The notes: generated by a model not told the origin, from the letters alone. A stretch of DNA of 64,000 nt from Novosphingobium hassiacum (GCF_014196055.1 NZ_JACICY010000002.1:260553-324552), one strand, 5' to 3'; counted from the stretch's first letter, positions 34,617-44,500 are shown. A program made the numbers and translations.

Positions 34617-36116
34617 TCAGCTTGCGCGACGAACCTTGTTGCGGTGCGCGCCCACGCCGGGAGCGCCGCCGCCGCCACGCGGGCGGAACGTGCGGGGCTT
34701 GTCGCCGCCGGTCCCGTCAGTCAGCGGGGTCCGGACCGGACCACGATCGTTTGCACGTTCGCCGTCACGCTGTTCCTGGCGCGGGCTGACGTCGCGCGGG
34801 CGACCGTCACGTCCCTGCGCGCGGCCACCGTGGCTCTGGCCACCGTTTCCGCGTGCCTGACCATTTCCGCCACGGCCACCGTTGCCGCGCTGGGCACGGG
34901 CGTCATGGCGGGCATCGCGCTGTTCTTCTTCCGGCTTGCGGCTGGGAGCAGGCAGCTTCGAGGCTTCGGACAGGAAGTTTTCAGGCAGCGGCATCGCATC
35001 GATCTTGAGGCGCGTCAGCTTTTCGATGTCCTTGAGGTACGGCTTTTCATCAGGCGCACAGAAGCTCATCGCAATGCCATCGGCACCTGCACGCGCCGTG
35101 CGGCCGATGCGGTGGACGTACTGTTCAGGCACGTTGGGCAGTTCGAAGTTGAACACGTGGGAAACGCCCGAAACGTCGATCCCGCGCGCGGCGATGTCGG
35201 TTGCGACCAGCACCGGGCACGAACCCTGGCGGAACGCTTCCAGGGCAGCAGTGCGCTGGGCCTGGCTCTTGTTGCCGTGGATGGCGCGCGCTTCGATCCC
35301 GGCCGAAGTCAGGTGGCGCACGACGCGGTCCGCGCCATGCTTGGTGCGAGTAAACACCAGCGCGCGATCCATTTCCTTGGACGCGAGCAGGGTGCGAATC
35401 CGCAGCGTCAGCAAAGCCTGCTTTTCGGCCTGATTGACGAACGTGACGAACTGTTCGACGCGCTCTGCCGTGGTCGAGTTCGGGGCGACTTCGACGCGCA
35501 CCGGGTTGACGATGAACTGCTTGCCCAGATCCTCGATCGCCTTTGGCATCGTGGCCGAGAAGAACAGGCTCTGGCGCGTCTTGGGCAGCAGGTTCGCCAC
35601 GCGCTTGAGCGCATGGATGAAGCCGAGGTCCATCATCTGGTCGGCTTCGTCGAGCACGAAGATCTCGGTGCGGCTGAGCGTCAGCGCGCGCTGGTCGATC
35701 AGGTCGAGCAGGCGGCCCGGCGTTGCCACCAGAATGTCGATGCCCGGCACAAGGCGACGTGCCTGCTTGCCGACGGGGACGCCGCCGAACACGCAAGCGA
35801 CCGAAATGCGCAAGTACTTGGCGTAACCCTCGATGTTCTCGGCAATCTGAGCAGCCAGTTCGCGCGTCGGCGAAAGGATCAGCATCCGGCACGAAGCGGG
35901 CTTGCGCTCGATCGGGTTGGCGGCAAGGCGGTGCAGCGAAGGCAGCGCGAACGCGGCGGTCTTGCCGGTGCCGGTCTGCGCGATGCCGAGCAGGTCGCGG
36001 CCTTCGAGCAGCGCCGGAATGGCCTGCTGCTGGATCGGCGTCGGGTCGGAATAACCCTTGGCTTCGAGCGCGCGCAGAATGGGTTCGGCAAGGCCGAGGT
36101 CGGAGAAAAATGACAT
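34617..36116 (-). CDS. DEAD-box ATP-dependent RNA helicase, RhlE-like
   Basis: A 499-residue helicase. The Q-motif region GYSDPTPIQQQAIP, motif I AQTGTGKT (about 45-52), motif II VLDEAD, motif III SATMPK and motif VI HRIGRTARAG are all present. The C-terminus (from about 400) is a long Arg/Gly/Gln-rich unstructured tail that probably binds RNA. Family members unwind rRNA or mRNA, often in the cold. I chose the ATG at 36116, which gives MSFFSDLGL, the common RhlE start. Its leader contains a GCACGTC/GACGTGC dyad (36133-36157). Confidence 0.94.
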   Translation of the reverse strand: MSFFSDLGLAEPILRALEAKGYSDPTPIQQQAIPALLEGRDLLGIAQTGTGKTAAFALPSLHRLAANPIERKPASCRMLILSPTRELAAQIAENIEGYAKYLRISVACVFGGVPVGKQARRLVPGIDILVATPGRLLDLIDQRALTLSRTEIFVLDEADQMMDLGFIHALKRVANLLPKTRQSLFFSATMPKAIEDLGKQFIVNPVRVEVAPNSTTAERVEQFVTFVNQAEKQALLTLRIRTLLASKEMDRALVFTRTKHGADRVVRHLTSAGIEARAIHGNKSQAQRTAALEAFRQGSCPVLVATDIAARGIDVSGVSHVFNFELPNVPEQYVHRIGRTARAGADGIAMSFCAPDEKPYLKDIEKLTRLKIDAMPLPENFLSEASKLPAPSRKPEEEQRDARHDARAQRGNGGRGGNGQARGNGGQSHGGRAQGRDGRPRDVSPRQEQRDGERANDRGPVRTPLTDGTGGDKPRTFRPRGGGGAPGVGAHRNKVRRAS

Positions 36117-36446
36117 GGAAATGCTTTCATAGGCACGTCTGGCAAAGGCCGACGTGCGGGTTTGGTTCGCTGTGCGCACCAACCTGGAATCAGGAGACGC
36201 GCGGGGTCGATCGTGCGACCCATGCGTGATAGGGGAAGCGGGCGGGGCAAAGAACCGTTCGTCCGGGGCAGGATTTGCGCAGCGAATGCGAAATCTCACG
36301 CCAGCACCCGGATTGCAGCGGATGTCCGCCGCCGGTCTTGCTGCGGCGCACATAGGCGCGGATGCGCGGAATGGCAAGGAAATTCGCGGAAAAGGCGTTG
36401 CCAGCGCCGGTTACCCCCGCCAACGTGCCGGACAGAGGAGTGCTCC
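36117..36446. other. 330-base divergent spacer (helicase / M20 peptidase)
   Basis: No convincing gene here; the open frames read through without start signals. GCACGTC (36133-36139) and GACGTGC (36151-36157) form a perfect 7-base inverted repeat around 11 bases, close to the helicase start, and could be a leader hairpin or operator. I see no strong promoter boxes. Confidence 0.5.
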
Positions 36447-37763
36447 ATGCGCGCGATGTTCGGAATTCTGGCAGGTCTGGCGATGGCCTCGGGCAGCGCC
36501 GAGGCGGCCCCGTCGGCAATCGACGCAAAGATGATCGCGACGGTCGACGCCGAACAGGCGCGCACGCTCGATTTCCTCGAAACGATGGTCAATCAGAACT
36601 CCGGCAGTCGCAACCTGGACGGCGTACGCAAGGTCCGCGACATCGTCATCCCGCAGTTCACCGCGCTCGGCTTTGTCCCGCGCTGGATCCCGATGGAGCA
36701 AACTGGGCGCGCAGGGCACCTCGTGCTCACCCACAAGGGCAATGTCCGCGACCGCAAACTGCTGCTGATCGGCCATCTTGACACCGTGTTCGAACCCGAT
36801 TCACCGTTCCAGAAATACGTGCGCGAAGGTGATCTGGCCAAGGGCCCGGGCGTCGGCGATGACAAGGGCGGCATCGCGGTGATCGTGGCGGCCCTGCGCG
36901 CGATGCAAGCTGCGGGCACGCTCAAGACCGCCAACATCGTGGTTTTCCTGACCGGCGACGAAGAAGAGGCAGGCGATCCGGTCGATGTCGCGCGTGCCGA
37001 TCTGGTCGCCGCCGCCAAGGCCGCCGACGTCGCGCTCGATTTCGAAGGCCTCAGCCGCGAGAACGGCAATGATATGGGTTCGATCGCACGGCGTTCCTCG
37101 CAAAGCTGGACGTTGACGATCGCGGCAAAGTCCGGCCACTCGAGCAGCGTCTGGGCACCCGCCGTCGGCGATGGCGCGATCACTGCGGCGGCCCGCATCG
37201 TCACCGCCTTTCGCGATGAACTGCCCGAGCCGTACCTGACGCTGAACGTCGGGCTGATTGCAGGCGGGGCGCAGGCTGCGGTTGCCGACACCAATGCCAA
37301 TGTGTCGGCGCAGGGCAAGACCAACATTATCGCAGGGCAAGCCGTCGCGCGGGGCGATCTGCGCACGCTTAGCCCGCAGCAGAACGCCGCTGCGATGCGC
37401 AAGATGGAGGCGATCGTCGCGCGGCCCTATGCGGGCGTGACATCTGCAAAGATCGATTTCGGCGAAGGCTATCCGCCGATGGCACCGACCGCCGGAAACA
37501 AGGCGCTGCTCGCGCGCCTCAACGCGGTCAATGCCACGCTCGGCCTGCCCGCGATGGAACCGCTCGACCCGATGAAGCGCGGCGCGGGCGACATCAGCTT
37601 TGTCGCCGCCGATATCGACGGCCTGGTCGGCCTGGGGCCGCATTCGACCGGCGACCATTCGCCTGCCGAAGCAGTCGATGTGCCCAGCATCTGGACGCAG
37701 GCCAAACGTGCCGCACTGCTGATGAGCAAGCTGGCGGCCGAACCGGCTCCCGGCCCGCGATGA
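36447..37763 (+). CDS. Secreted M20 metallopeptidase, glutamate carboxypeptidase-like
   Basis: A 438-residue zinc peptidase. MRAMFGILAGLAMASGSAEA is a signal peptide. The metal ligands are in LIGHLDTVFEPDS (about 110), GVGDDKGGIAV (about 140) and TGDEEEAGDP (about 173, with the catalytic glutamate), the pattern of CPG2-type M20A enzymes that remove C-terminal glutamate or hydrolyse small peptides. GAGGAG precedes the ATG at 36447 by 6 bases. The stop overlaps the DUF1289 start (ATGA). Confidence 0.92.
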   Translation: MRAMFGILAGLAMASGSAEAAPSAIDAKMIATVDAEQARTLDFLETMVNQNSGSRNLDGVRKVRDIVIPQFTALGFVPRWIPMEQTGRAGHLVLTHKGNVRDRKLLLIGHLDTVFEPDSPFQKYVREGDLAKGPGVGDDKGGIAVIVAALRAMQAAGTLKTANIVVFLTGDEEEAGDPVDVARADLVAAAKAADVALDFEGLSRENGNDMGSIARRSSQSWTLTIAAKSGHSSSVWAPAVGDGAITAAARIVTAFRDELPEPYLTLNVGLIAGGAQAAVADTNANVSAQGKTNIIAGQAVARGDLRTLSPQQNAAAMRKMEAIVARPYAGVTSAKIDFGEGYPPMAPTAGNKALLARLNAVNATLGLPAMEPLDPMKRGAGDISFVAADIDGLVGLGPHSTGDHSPAEAVDVPSIWTQAKRAALLMSKLAAEPAPGPR

Positions 37764-37936
37764 CTGAACCCGAAATCGCCAGCCCGTGCACCGGCGTGTG
37801 CACTATCGATGCCGCGCGCCGGCTCTGCATCGGCTGCGCGCGCACGCTCGATGAAATTGCGGCATGGCCTGAAGCAAGTATCGAGCAAAAACAGACGATC
37901 ATCGCGCAAATCACCCATCGCCGCTTGCAGGCTTGA
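37760..37936 (+). CDS. DUF1289 small cysteine-rich protein
   Basis: A 58-residue protein, MTEPEIASPCTGVCTIDAAR... The pattern C-x3-C-x8-C-x2-C followed by RTLDEIAAW is the DUF1289 signature and probably binds a metal or Fe-S centre. Its ATG overlaps the M20 peptidase stop, so it is translated with it. Function is unknown. It ends 26 bases before the riboswitch, and its last codons may hold that element's promoter. Confidence 0.88.
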   Translation: MTEPEIASPCTGVCTIDAARRLCIGCARTLDEIAAWPEASIEQKQTIIAQITHRRLQA

Positions 37937-37962
37937 ACCGACACAGGTAACAAGCCAGCCAC

Positions 37963-38090
37963 GTCACTTGGGGAGTAGCCACCGCGTCCGCGCGGTCCCA
38001 TCCATCGCAACGATGGCGCGTCAACATACTTGGCTTAGCGGCCATGGCGCAGGCGGCGGGGTTCAAGCCCTGTCGGGTGAGACCAATGAC
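37963..38090 (+). ncRNA. yybP-ykoY manganese riboswitch
   Basis: The element has the class hallmarks in order: CTTGGGGAGTAGCC (37967-37980), CGTCAACATACTTGG (about 38020-38034) and GTGAGACCAATGAC (about 38077-38090). The outer P1 stem is GTCA-TTGG (37963-37971) with CCAA-TGAC (38083-38090). yybP-ykoY RNAs are known to bind Mn2+ and sit upstream of manganese exporters and TMEM165/UPF0016 proteins; the downstream gene is such a protein. A possible promoter, TTGCAG-N17-TAACAA, ends at 37953. Confidence 0.9.
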
Positions 38091-38103
38091 GGCAGCTTTT
38101 CGT

Positions 38104-38157
38104 CCGGGCCGGACGGGAAGGCTTGCCGTCGTTGGCCTGTTTCCCGTCCGGCCCCGG
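38104..38157 (+). terminator. Expression-platform hairpin after the riboswitch
   Basis: CCGGGCCGGACGGGAA (38104-38119) pairs with TTCCCGTCCGGCCCCGG (38141-38157) almost perfectly around a 21-base loop with its own GC pairs. It ends about 10 bases before the transporter ATG. There is no following U-run, so it may act on translation or as a weak terminator rather than a classical one. Confidence 0.65.
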
Positions 38158-38167
38158 AACACGTTTC

Positions 38168-38743
38168 ATGCTCGAAGCCTTCACCACCTCGACCGCCATC
38201 GTCGCGCTCGCCGAGATCGGCGACAAGACGCAACTGCTCGCCATCGTGCTCGCCACGCGCTTCAAGAAGCCCTTGCCGATCGTGCTCGGCATCCTTGGGG
38301 CAACGGTTGCGAACCACTTTCTTGCTGCCTTGCTTGGCGCAACCGCTGCCGCGTTCCTCGACGGCACCTGGTTCCGCTTTGCCGTCGCCATCGGCTTTGT
38401 CGCGATGGGCCTGTGGACGCTGGTGCCCGATAAGCTGGACGATGACGACGCGCCAAAGCCATCGCGATACGGCCCATTCCTGACGACGCTGGTCGCATTC
38501 TTCATCGTCGAGATGGGCGACAAGACCCAGATCGCCACGATCGCATTGGGCGCGCGTTTCAATGACGCGCTTGCAGTGACCGCCGGGACCACGCTCGGCA
38601 TGATGCTCGCCAACGTGCCCGCAGTGTACTTCGGCCAGGCACTGATCAAGCGCGTGCCACTCGATGTGGTGCGGATGATCGCGGCCGCGCTCCTGGTAGC
38701 GACGGGCGTGTGGCTGTTCCTCCAGACGCTCGGCATCTGGTAA
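38168..38743 (+). CDS. TMEM165/GDT1 family (UPF0016) manganese transporter
   Basis: A 191-residue membrane protein of six helices arranged as two repeats. The duplicated motif is ALAEIGDKTQLLA (about residue 12) and VEMGDKTQIATIA (about 119), the E-x-G-D-[KR]-[TS] pattern of the cation/Ca2+ exchanger-related family. Bacterial members export Mn2+ (also Ca2+ in relatives). A yybP-ykoY riboswitch immediately upstream supports a role in manganese export under excess. The ATG at 38168 begins the MLEAFTTSTAIVALAEIG motif region. Confidence 0.93.
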   Translation: MLEAFTTSTAIVALAEIGDKTQLLAIVLATRFKKPLPIVLGILGATVANHFLAALLGATAAAFLDGTWFRFAVAIGFVAMGLWTLVPDKLDDDDAPKPSRYGPFLTTLVAFFIVEMGDKTQIATIALGARFNDALAVTAGTTLGMMLANVPAVYFGQALIKRVPLDVVRMIAAALLVATGVWLFLQTLGIW

Positions 38744-38781
38744 GACTTTACGCGTTCGTCGTTTGTTCCTAGGTTGGGCCG

Positions 38782-39267
38782 ATGCGCGAATCAGACTTGA
38801 TCGAAACCGTCATCGAACGCGAATCCCGCGCCGTCGCGCGCGGGATTTGCCGCCTGTTCGCGCGTAACGATATCTGGTGCCTGCCCGAAATGCCGCTGCG
38901 TTCGAACCGTCGTGCCGATCTGATGGGCATCGACGCCAAGGGGCAGGTGATCATCGTCGAGATCAAGGTTTCACGCGCCGACCTGCTCGGCGATGCCAAA
39001 TGGACCGATTATCTCGATCATTGCGACCGGTTCTACTGGGGGCTTGCCGCACACCTGGATCGCAGCGTGCTCGAAACCGAAGACTTTTTGCCCCACGCCT
39101 GCGGGGTCATCGTTGCCGATGGCTATGACGCCGAAATCCTTCGGCCCGCGCCAACGGTTCCGCTGGCCGCAGCGCGGCGCAAGGCCGAGGTCGAGCGGCT
39201 GGCGCGCTGTTCGCTTCGGCGGCAGCTCGTCGGGATCGATCCGCATTGCGCCGCCTGGGGCGGTTGA
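38782..39267 (+). CDS. mmcB: MmcB family DNA repair protein
   Basis: A 161-residue protein with a PD-(D/E)xK-like fold: RADLMGIDAKGQVIIVEIKVSRADLLGDAKWTDYLDHCDRFYW (about 44-86) is the family core and carries the D...ExK residues. MmcB was linked to mitomycin-C resistance and is LexA-regulated in Caulobacter. It lies behind the manganese transporter (38 bases) but has a different role. It converges with the next gene, 8 bases apart. Confidence 0.86.
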   Translation: MRESDLIETVIERESRAVARGICRLFARNDIWCLPEMPLRSNRRADLMGIDAKGQVIIVEIKVSRADLLGDAKWTDYLDHCDRFYWGLAAHLDRSVLETEDFLPHACGVIVADGYDAEILRPAPTVPLAAARRKAEVERLARCSLRRQLVGIDPHCAAWGG

Positions 39268-39275
39268 CGCAGTGA

Positions 39276-39704
39276 TCAGGCGCGGCGCTTGATGCCAAGC
39301 GGCGGGATCAGCGTGAGCAGGGCTGCGCGTGTCGTGACGAATTCCTGCCATAGCGCGAGGGCTGCCGGCACGGGCGAGATGCCACGCGCCGAAACCGCCA
39401 GAAGCGCCGCGAGGCCCGGCTCCATGAACGCGGCCAGATCATCGACACCCTGCTTGGCCAGTTCATAGCGCCAACCGCCGGTATCGCGCATCATTGCGGG
39501 GAAGTTGCGGATCTCGGGCTTGCGCATTTCAGGCTGGAGACCCGCCAGCGTGCAGACGACTCCCGCCGCATCCTGCAAGGCCGACCATGTCATCGACATG
39601 GCGTTGCCCGTGGCATGCCCGAACTCCGCCCGTCCGGTTCCGGGCAAGCCCGAAGCAAGCGAAGACAGCGGCGAATCACGGCCGGATGATTTGGGCATCT
39701 GCAT
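39276..39704 (-). CDS. Hypothetical protein
   Basis: A frame of 142 residues from ATG 39704; an ATG at 39599 would give 107 residues and starts MSMTWSALQDAAG, which looks more like a protein start than the Ser/Gly-rich first part. The conserved-looking core is WSALQDAAGVVCTLAGLQPEMRKPEIRNFPAMMRDTG and a helical C-terminus. Function unknown. It lies between mmcB and tRNA-Arg. Confidence 0.55.
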   Translation of the reverse strand: MQMPKSSGRDSPLSSLASGLPGTGRAEFGHATGNAMSMTWSALQDAAGVVCTLAGLQPEMRKPEIRNFPAMMRDTGGWRYELAKQGVDDLAAFMEPGLAALLAVSARGISPVPAALALWQEFVTTRAALLTLIPPLGIKRRA

Positions 39705-39825
39705 GAGTCGCAGCTGTAATGGCGCCTCACCTACCAAATCGCTAAAACGCGCGGCAGCACCTCGCGCAGGCGACAAAATCGCTGGCAACCGCTCCGCGCC
39801 GCTGCTAGGTGCCGCTTCGGCGCAG

Positions 39826-39902
39826 GCACCCGTAGCTCAGCTGGATAGAGTACTGCCCTCCGAAGGCAGGGGTCACAGGTTCGAATCCTGTCGGGTGCAC
39901 CA
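39826..39902 (+). tRNA. tRNA-Arg (anticodon CCG)
   Basis: A 77-base tRNA. GCACCCG pairs with CGGGTGC, the D-arm is GCTC-AGCTGGATA-GAGT, the anticodon stem CTGCC/GGCAG encloses CTCCGAA (anticodon CCG), and the T-arm ACAGG-TTCGAAT-CCTGT is intact. CCA is encoded. Confidence 0.95.
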
Positions 39903-40130
39903 CTTCCCAATTTTCATTCAGGACTGCCCGTATTTTTGATCGGGAAGGCTTCCGCTGAGCCTAAGCCGCTGCGCTAGCTGATGCCGCGCTCGGCTACCAT
40001 CCGCCAAGTCCCGGATGCGCGCCGCGACGTTGGCGGCGGCTACAAGGTTGTTGTTTCCCGCGGGCAGCGGATTGGTCGGGTGTCATCCGGCCTGGCACGT
40101 CGAGCACTGATAGACTGAACAAACTTGAAC
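39903..40130. other. Spacer behind tRNA-Arg with a coding-like remnant
   Basis: On the minus strand 39939-40080 reads as an open frame ending ...DLADGSRARHQLAQRL... with coding-like composition but preceded by a TGA and lacking a start. It resembles a gene 3' end cut off behind a tRNA, a usual spot for integrated elements. I cannot name a family, and no att duplicate of the tRNA 3' end is visible in it. Confidence 0.35.
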
Positions 40131-41153
40131 TCACACCAGGTCATGCGCGAGCAATTGGAGGATTGCCGCGTAGTAATCTTCCGCCAGACCATCGGGTTGC
40201 GCGGTACCCATGGCTCTGCTGACCACAGCCATCCCCCCGGCCGACAAGGTGAAGGGTGCTGTCTCGCCCGACATTACGTCGATCCATGCCGGGATGGCCT
40301 TGCCGCTCTTGGCCAAGCCATTCCACCATGCCACGGCTGTCTCGGCGATGGCCATACGCCGCGCCGCTGCGGCATAGAGCGGGACGCGAATGGCATCGAA
40401 CCCGAAGCGGGGTGGTTTGTCTCGTGCCGGGGCAAGTTTGCCGGCAGCGTCCATCTCGAACCAATCGACTGGCAGAGCAAGCGGGCCGAAGCGGGCGGCG
40501 GTCAGAAGCTTGACGCCATCGTCGATGACCGGCCCCCAGACATTTTCACCATCCAGTGCCGCAAAGGCATCAAGCGCCGACCAGATATAGTACGATGGGT
40601 TCACCACCACCCGCCCGTCCTGGTTGAAGCCCTGAAGTCCCGGGAGGAGCACCGCGCTTCCAGCCCGTTCGACCACCAGCCGACTGCGGATTGCCTTGCG
40701 GATGTCGCGTGATGCAAGCCCGTATTCCGCCACTTTCCACTGCTTTGCCGCCCGCGCCAGTGCCCATGCGATCAGGATGTCGCCGTCCGTGGCGTTGTTG
40801 GGATCGGCTACCGGATTGACGTCACGTGGGTCGTACTTCCATGCGTGGAGCGCAACATCGTGCCTGAGCAATGTCGTCGCTGTCCACTGAGCGAGAGAGT
40901 CGAAAGTTCGCCGGTCGCCATTGAGGCAAGCCAGCAACATGCCGTAGCCCTGGCCCTCGCTATGGCTGATGTTGCCGTTGCCGTTGTCGATGACCCGGCC
41001 GGCGGGCAACACGAAGCGTTCCCGGAATTGTGGCCATAGCCCCTTGTGCGCCTTGGCATTGCCGGCGGGAACCTTGCCACAGGCGGCAGTCAACACCGCG
41101 AAGCAGCCGAGCGCGAAATCACGGCGACCGATACCCCCGAGTTTACTTGCCAT
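40131..41153 (-). CDS. bcsZ: Periplasmic endo-beta-1,4-glucanase of the cellulose operon (GH8)
   Basis: A 340-residue glycoside hydrolase family 8 enzyme that trims cellulose during export. The N-terminus MASKLGGIGRRDFALGCFAVLTAAC is a twin-arginine signal with a possible lipobox. The catalytic acid lies in NGNISHSEGQGYGML (about 65), and a second acid in DGDILIAWALARAAKQW (about 125). Start 41153 overlaps the bcsD end by 11 bases. Last gene of the leftward bcs operon. Confidence 0.9.
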   Translation of the reverse strand: MASKLGGIGRRDFALGCFAVLTAACGKVPAGNAKAHKGLWPQFRERFVLPAGRVIDNGNGNISHSEGQGYGMLLACLNGDRRTFDSLAQWTATTLLRHDVALHAWKYDPRDVNPVADPNNATDGDILIAWALARAAKQWKVAEYGLASRDIRKAIRSRLVVERAGSAVLLPGLQGFNQDGRVVVNPSYYIWSALDAFAALDGENVWGPVIDDGVKLLTAARFGPLALPVDWFEMDAAGKLAPARDKPPRFGFDAIRVPLYAAAARRMAIAETAVAWWNGLAKSGKAIPAWIDVMSGETAPFTLSAGGMAVVSRAMGTAQPDGLAEDYYAAILQLLAHDLV

Positions 41154-41592
41154 GGCGCAGTTCGATGACCTGTTCGCGCCAGTTGGCGGATGTCTGGATG
41201 CCTGGGGAACTGCCCAGCGCGCGGAAGCACGCATCGAAAGTCCCGCGCAGCAGTTCGAGCAGGAACGGGCGGGCAGCGGGCGACAGCACGTCGGGTCGCA
41301 ACAGGCCCGGGTCATGTTCGACGACCAGCGCCGCTTCATCGGCGTAGAGGCGGCCTTGACCGAGGTCGAGATCACTCCACAGGCGGTTGACCTGCATTTC
41401 GAGATCCGACAGGTCGGTGACCAGGTCTAATTGCAAGCGCGCCGCCAGACGCTGTCCGAGCGCAAAGCCGAAGCCCGCGATCTGCTTTGCCGAGGCCGCA
41501 TCGCCGAGTTCTGCGACGATCATCGACAGGATCAGCGGGACGCCCGGGGAGCGCGTCTTCCCGAAGCTTTCGCGCAGTGGCATCTGGATCAC
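41143..41592 (-). CDS. bcsD: Cellulose synthase subunit D
   Basis: A 149-residue protein. Helices such as AKQIAGFGFALGQRLAARLQL, DLSDLEMQVNRLWSDLDLGQGRLYADEAALVVEHDP and LLELLRGTFDACFRAL follow the BcsD/AcsD pattern. BcsD forms an octameric periplasmic cylinder that organises glucan export in Komagataeibacter. The gene sits between bcsC and bcsZ and overlaps both, which supports the assignment; sequence alone would be weaker. Confidence 0.75.
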   Translation of the reverse strand: MIQMPLRESFGKTRSPGVPLILSMIVAELGDAASAKQIAGFGFALGQRLAARLQLDLVTDLSDLEMQVNRLWSDLDLGQGRLYADEAALVVEHDPGLLRPDVLSPAARPFLLELLRGTFDACFRALGSSPGIQTSANWREQVIELRHGK

Positions 41593-44500
41593 CGGTTACC
41601 TCCAATCGCTTGCCGAATTCCTATCAGCGAGCGGAATTCTTCGTATTGTCCGAAGCTTGTGAACGAAATGTTGCCGCCGACCTGAGTATTTGACGTAACC
41701 TTGTAATAAATCTCGCCGCCTGCCGAGATGGCAAAGCCGGTGCGACTCAGGCTGTCGTAGCGCGCCCTTACGTCCCCGTTCAGAGCCTTGAGCGCATCAA
41801 GCTCGGCCTGAAGCGCGGGATCGGTGGGATAGAGCGCGCTTTCCTCCTGGCTAAAGCTCTGGAAGCCCGGCGTCAGGTTGGCCTTGATGTCGAGCGTCTC
41901 GCTCTTGAGGCTGTAGTTGATCGGGAAGCCGATGCTGAGGAAGCTTTGCGGGCTGAAGTACCCGCCGTTGCCATAAGTGAAGTAGTTCTGGTTGTTGTCG
42001 TAAGTCTGGTAATTGGCGTTGATCCCGCCGGTCAGTTGCGACCGCGCGCCCTTGATCAGGCGAAGATAACCGCCGACGTTGGCCTCGATGCCACGATTGC
42101 TGCGCACGTTGGTACCGTTATAGCGGTTGTAGGCGACCTCGCCGTAGACGCCGCTGCCGTTGCGATCATACGAGAAGCCCGCACCGCCGCCGGTGCGCAT
42201 GACCTGGCCCCAGCGCTCTCCGGAGACGGGATCACGGGTGCCCGCATAGGACACGATCGAGTCCGTCACCGGTTTGCGTTCGGCCCAGGCCTTGGCCCGC
42301 ACGCCGGGTGACAGCTCGGGCGTCACGCTGGCGCGGAATGTAGCCTGGGTCTTGCCCATGCCGACCGGGGTAGTGCCGCCTTCGACCTGCACGTTGCGGT
42401 CGGCATATCCGATGGTGAAGGCAACGCCCGAATCCTGCTGCGTCTGTGCCTGTGCGGGCACGGCACGCTCCTTGTCGACGATCGCCTGCGCCTCGATCGT
42501 GGCATTGCGCCCGAAGCGCGACAGGCCCGAACCGGTGGGTCGCCCGGAATCGATCACCACCGCCTCCGCCCGCGCACGCACGCGGCCCCCGGCAAGGCCG
42601 GTGGAAAATTCGGCAGTGCCCTTGATTTCGCTGAGCGCGCTAAGGCCGGTTTCACCCTTGCGGCTGCGATAGCTGGTATCGAGATCGGCGCGCGGGCGTG
42701 CGTCCTCGTTCAGCGTCTCGATATCCGAGGCGATCGCCGCAAGGACGGGATCACCAGCAACGGCAGCTGGTGCGGGCATTCCGAACGATCCTGCAGGAGC
42801 GCCGCTCCATTCCGATGGTGTTGGAGTGGCGCCGGGCGGGAGCGGGGCAGCGGCGTAGCCTGGCGTCGCATAAGTCTGCGGCGCGAAGCCTTGCGGCATG
42901 GAACTGGCCGAAGACTGTGTCGGCAACCGCGTACCATTGCCCAGCGCGAATGGATTTATCGGGGGCGGTGCCGGGGTCGCATAGGCCTGCGCGCGGAACG
43001 GATTTCCGTCACTCACGCCCGGTGCCGCTGTAAAGGGATTAGCGCCGGGCTCGATCGCGGTGCTCCCGCCGTTCTGGCGTGCGTAAAGCGCGCGCGCCTG
43101 CTTGAGCAGACGCACCGCAGTTCCTTTGTCACCCCGGTCCTGCGCCACCCGCGCCAGAGTGAGGCTGACTTGATAATCCTCGGGATAGGCGGCGAGCGCG
43201 CGGTCGGCGGCGTCCTTCGACATCTCCTTGTCGCCTGCCGCCTGAGCAGTCTGTGCAAGACCGAGCAAGGCATCGCGATTGCGGGCGTCGCGGACCAGCA
43301 CCAGCTGCCAGGATTGCGCCGCGCGCGCCGACATGCCGCCGCTTTGGTAAAGTCGGGCGAGAGCGGAGAGAATTTCCGGATTGTCCGGGGCGGAGTTCCA
43401 TGCACCCTGCAGCAAGTCGAAGGCGGGGGCGAACTGGCCGGAAACACGCAGGCGTTCTGCCTGCGAAATCGCCAGGCCTGCCGACATCCGCGCCAGAGTC
43501 CGCTGTCCATCGGGCGACGACCCGGCAAGCACCGACGCTCTCTGCAAGGCAGCGCGCGCAAGGTCCTCACGACCGGAGCTGGCCAGTACGCGTACCAGTG
43601 CATCGTAACCGCCAAGGTCGGTGATTTCACCGTCGAGTGCGGAGCTGGCGATGCTTGCAGCGGTGGATTCATCGCCAAGATCGTAAAGCGCGCTCGCAAC
43701 TTCGGCTCGCCGCGCCGGGGCGAGCGATGGCTGGGTCGCGATCTGGCGCAGCGCGGATATCGCGCCAGCCTTCTGTCCAGCCTGAGCCAGCGCCTTCGCG
43801 CGGGCAATCGCTGATTCAATCTTGATGCTTACTGCGAAGTTGCGCATTGCCGGGCTACGCTGGCTTTCGGGCACCCGCTCCACCAGCGCCGAGGCGGCAA
43901 GCAGGTTGCCGAGATCCTTGTTGATCAGCGCTGCGGCATAAACCGCGTCAGAATCACTCGATTGCGCCAGCGAGGTTACCAGCGATTCTGCTTCGGCGCG
44001 GCGGCCGCGTCCGATCATGTAGCGGGCGAACTCATAGCGGATCCACGGATCGTCGCGATCGATCATCAGACCACCCTGGAATTCCTGCTCAGCAGCGTAA
44101 TCGTCGCCGCGAGCCATCGCGGCGAGCGCGCGGCCTCGGGCGGCTCGGCTGGCGAGGCGCTTCTCGTCGCTGCCACCGCCAGCACTGGCCTGCCGGTAAA
44201 GGTCGGCCGAATCGGCAAAGCGACCCTGCTGCTCATAAATCTGCGCGAGGAGTTCGAGCGCCGGACCCTGTTGCGGATAGCCGAGGCGCACGGTGTCTTC
44301 AGCGATGGCTTGCGCCTTGTCGTTCTGCCCTGCCTCCAGCGCTTCGCGCGCGTCCTCGAGACCACCGAAAAAGCGGGCAGAGGCCAGCGCATCAGCCCAT
44401 CTGCTGGCTCCGGGCAGACGCGAGGCCCGCTCAAGCAAGTCGCGCGCGTCGGAAAAGCGGTTCTGGCGCAGGCGTACGATGCCAAGGCCACCGAGCGCGT

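Noticed and set aside
34644..36113. 489-codon plus-strand frame opposite the DEAD-box helicase
   Set aside because: Antisense to a secure gene and its composition reflects helicase codons.
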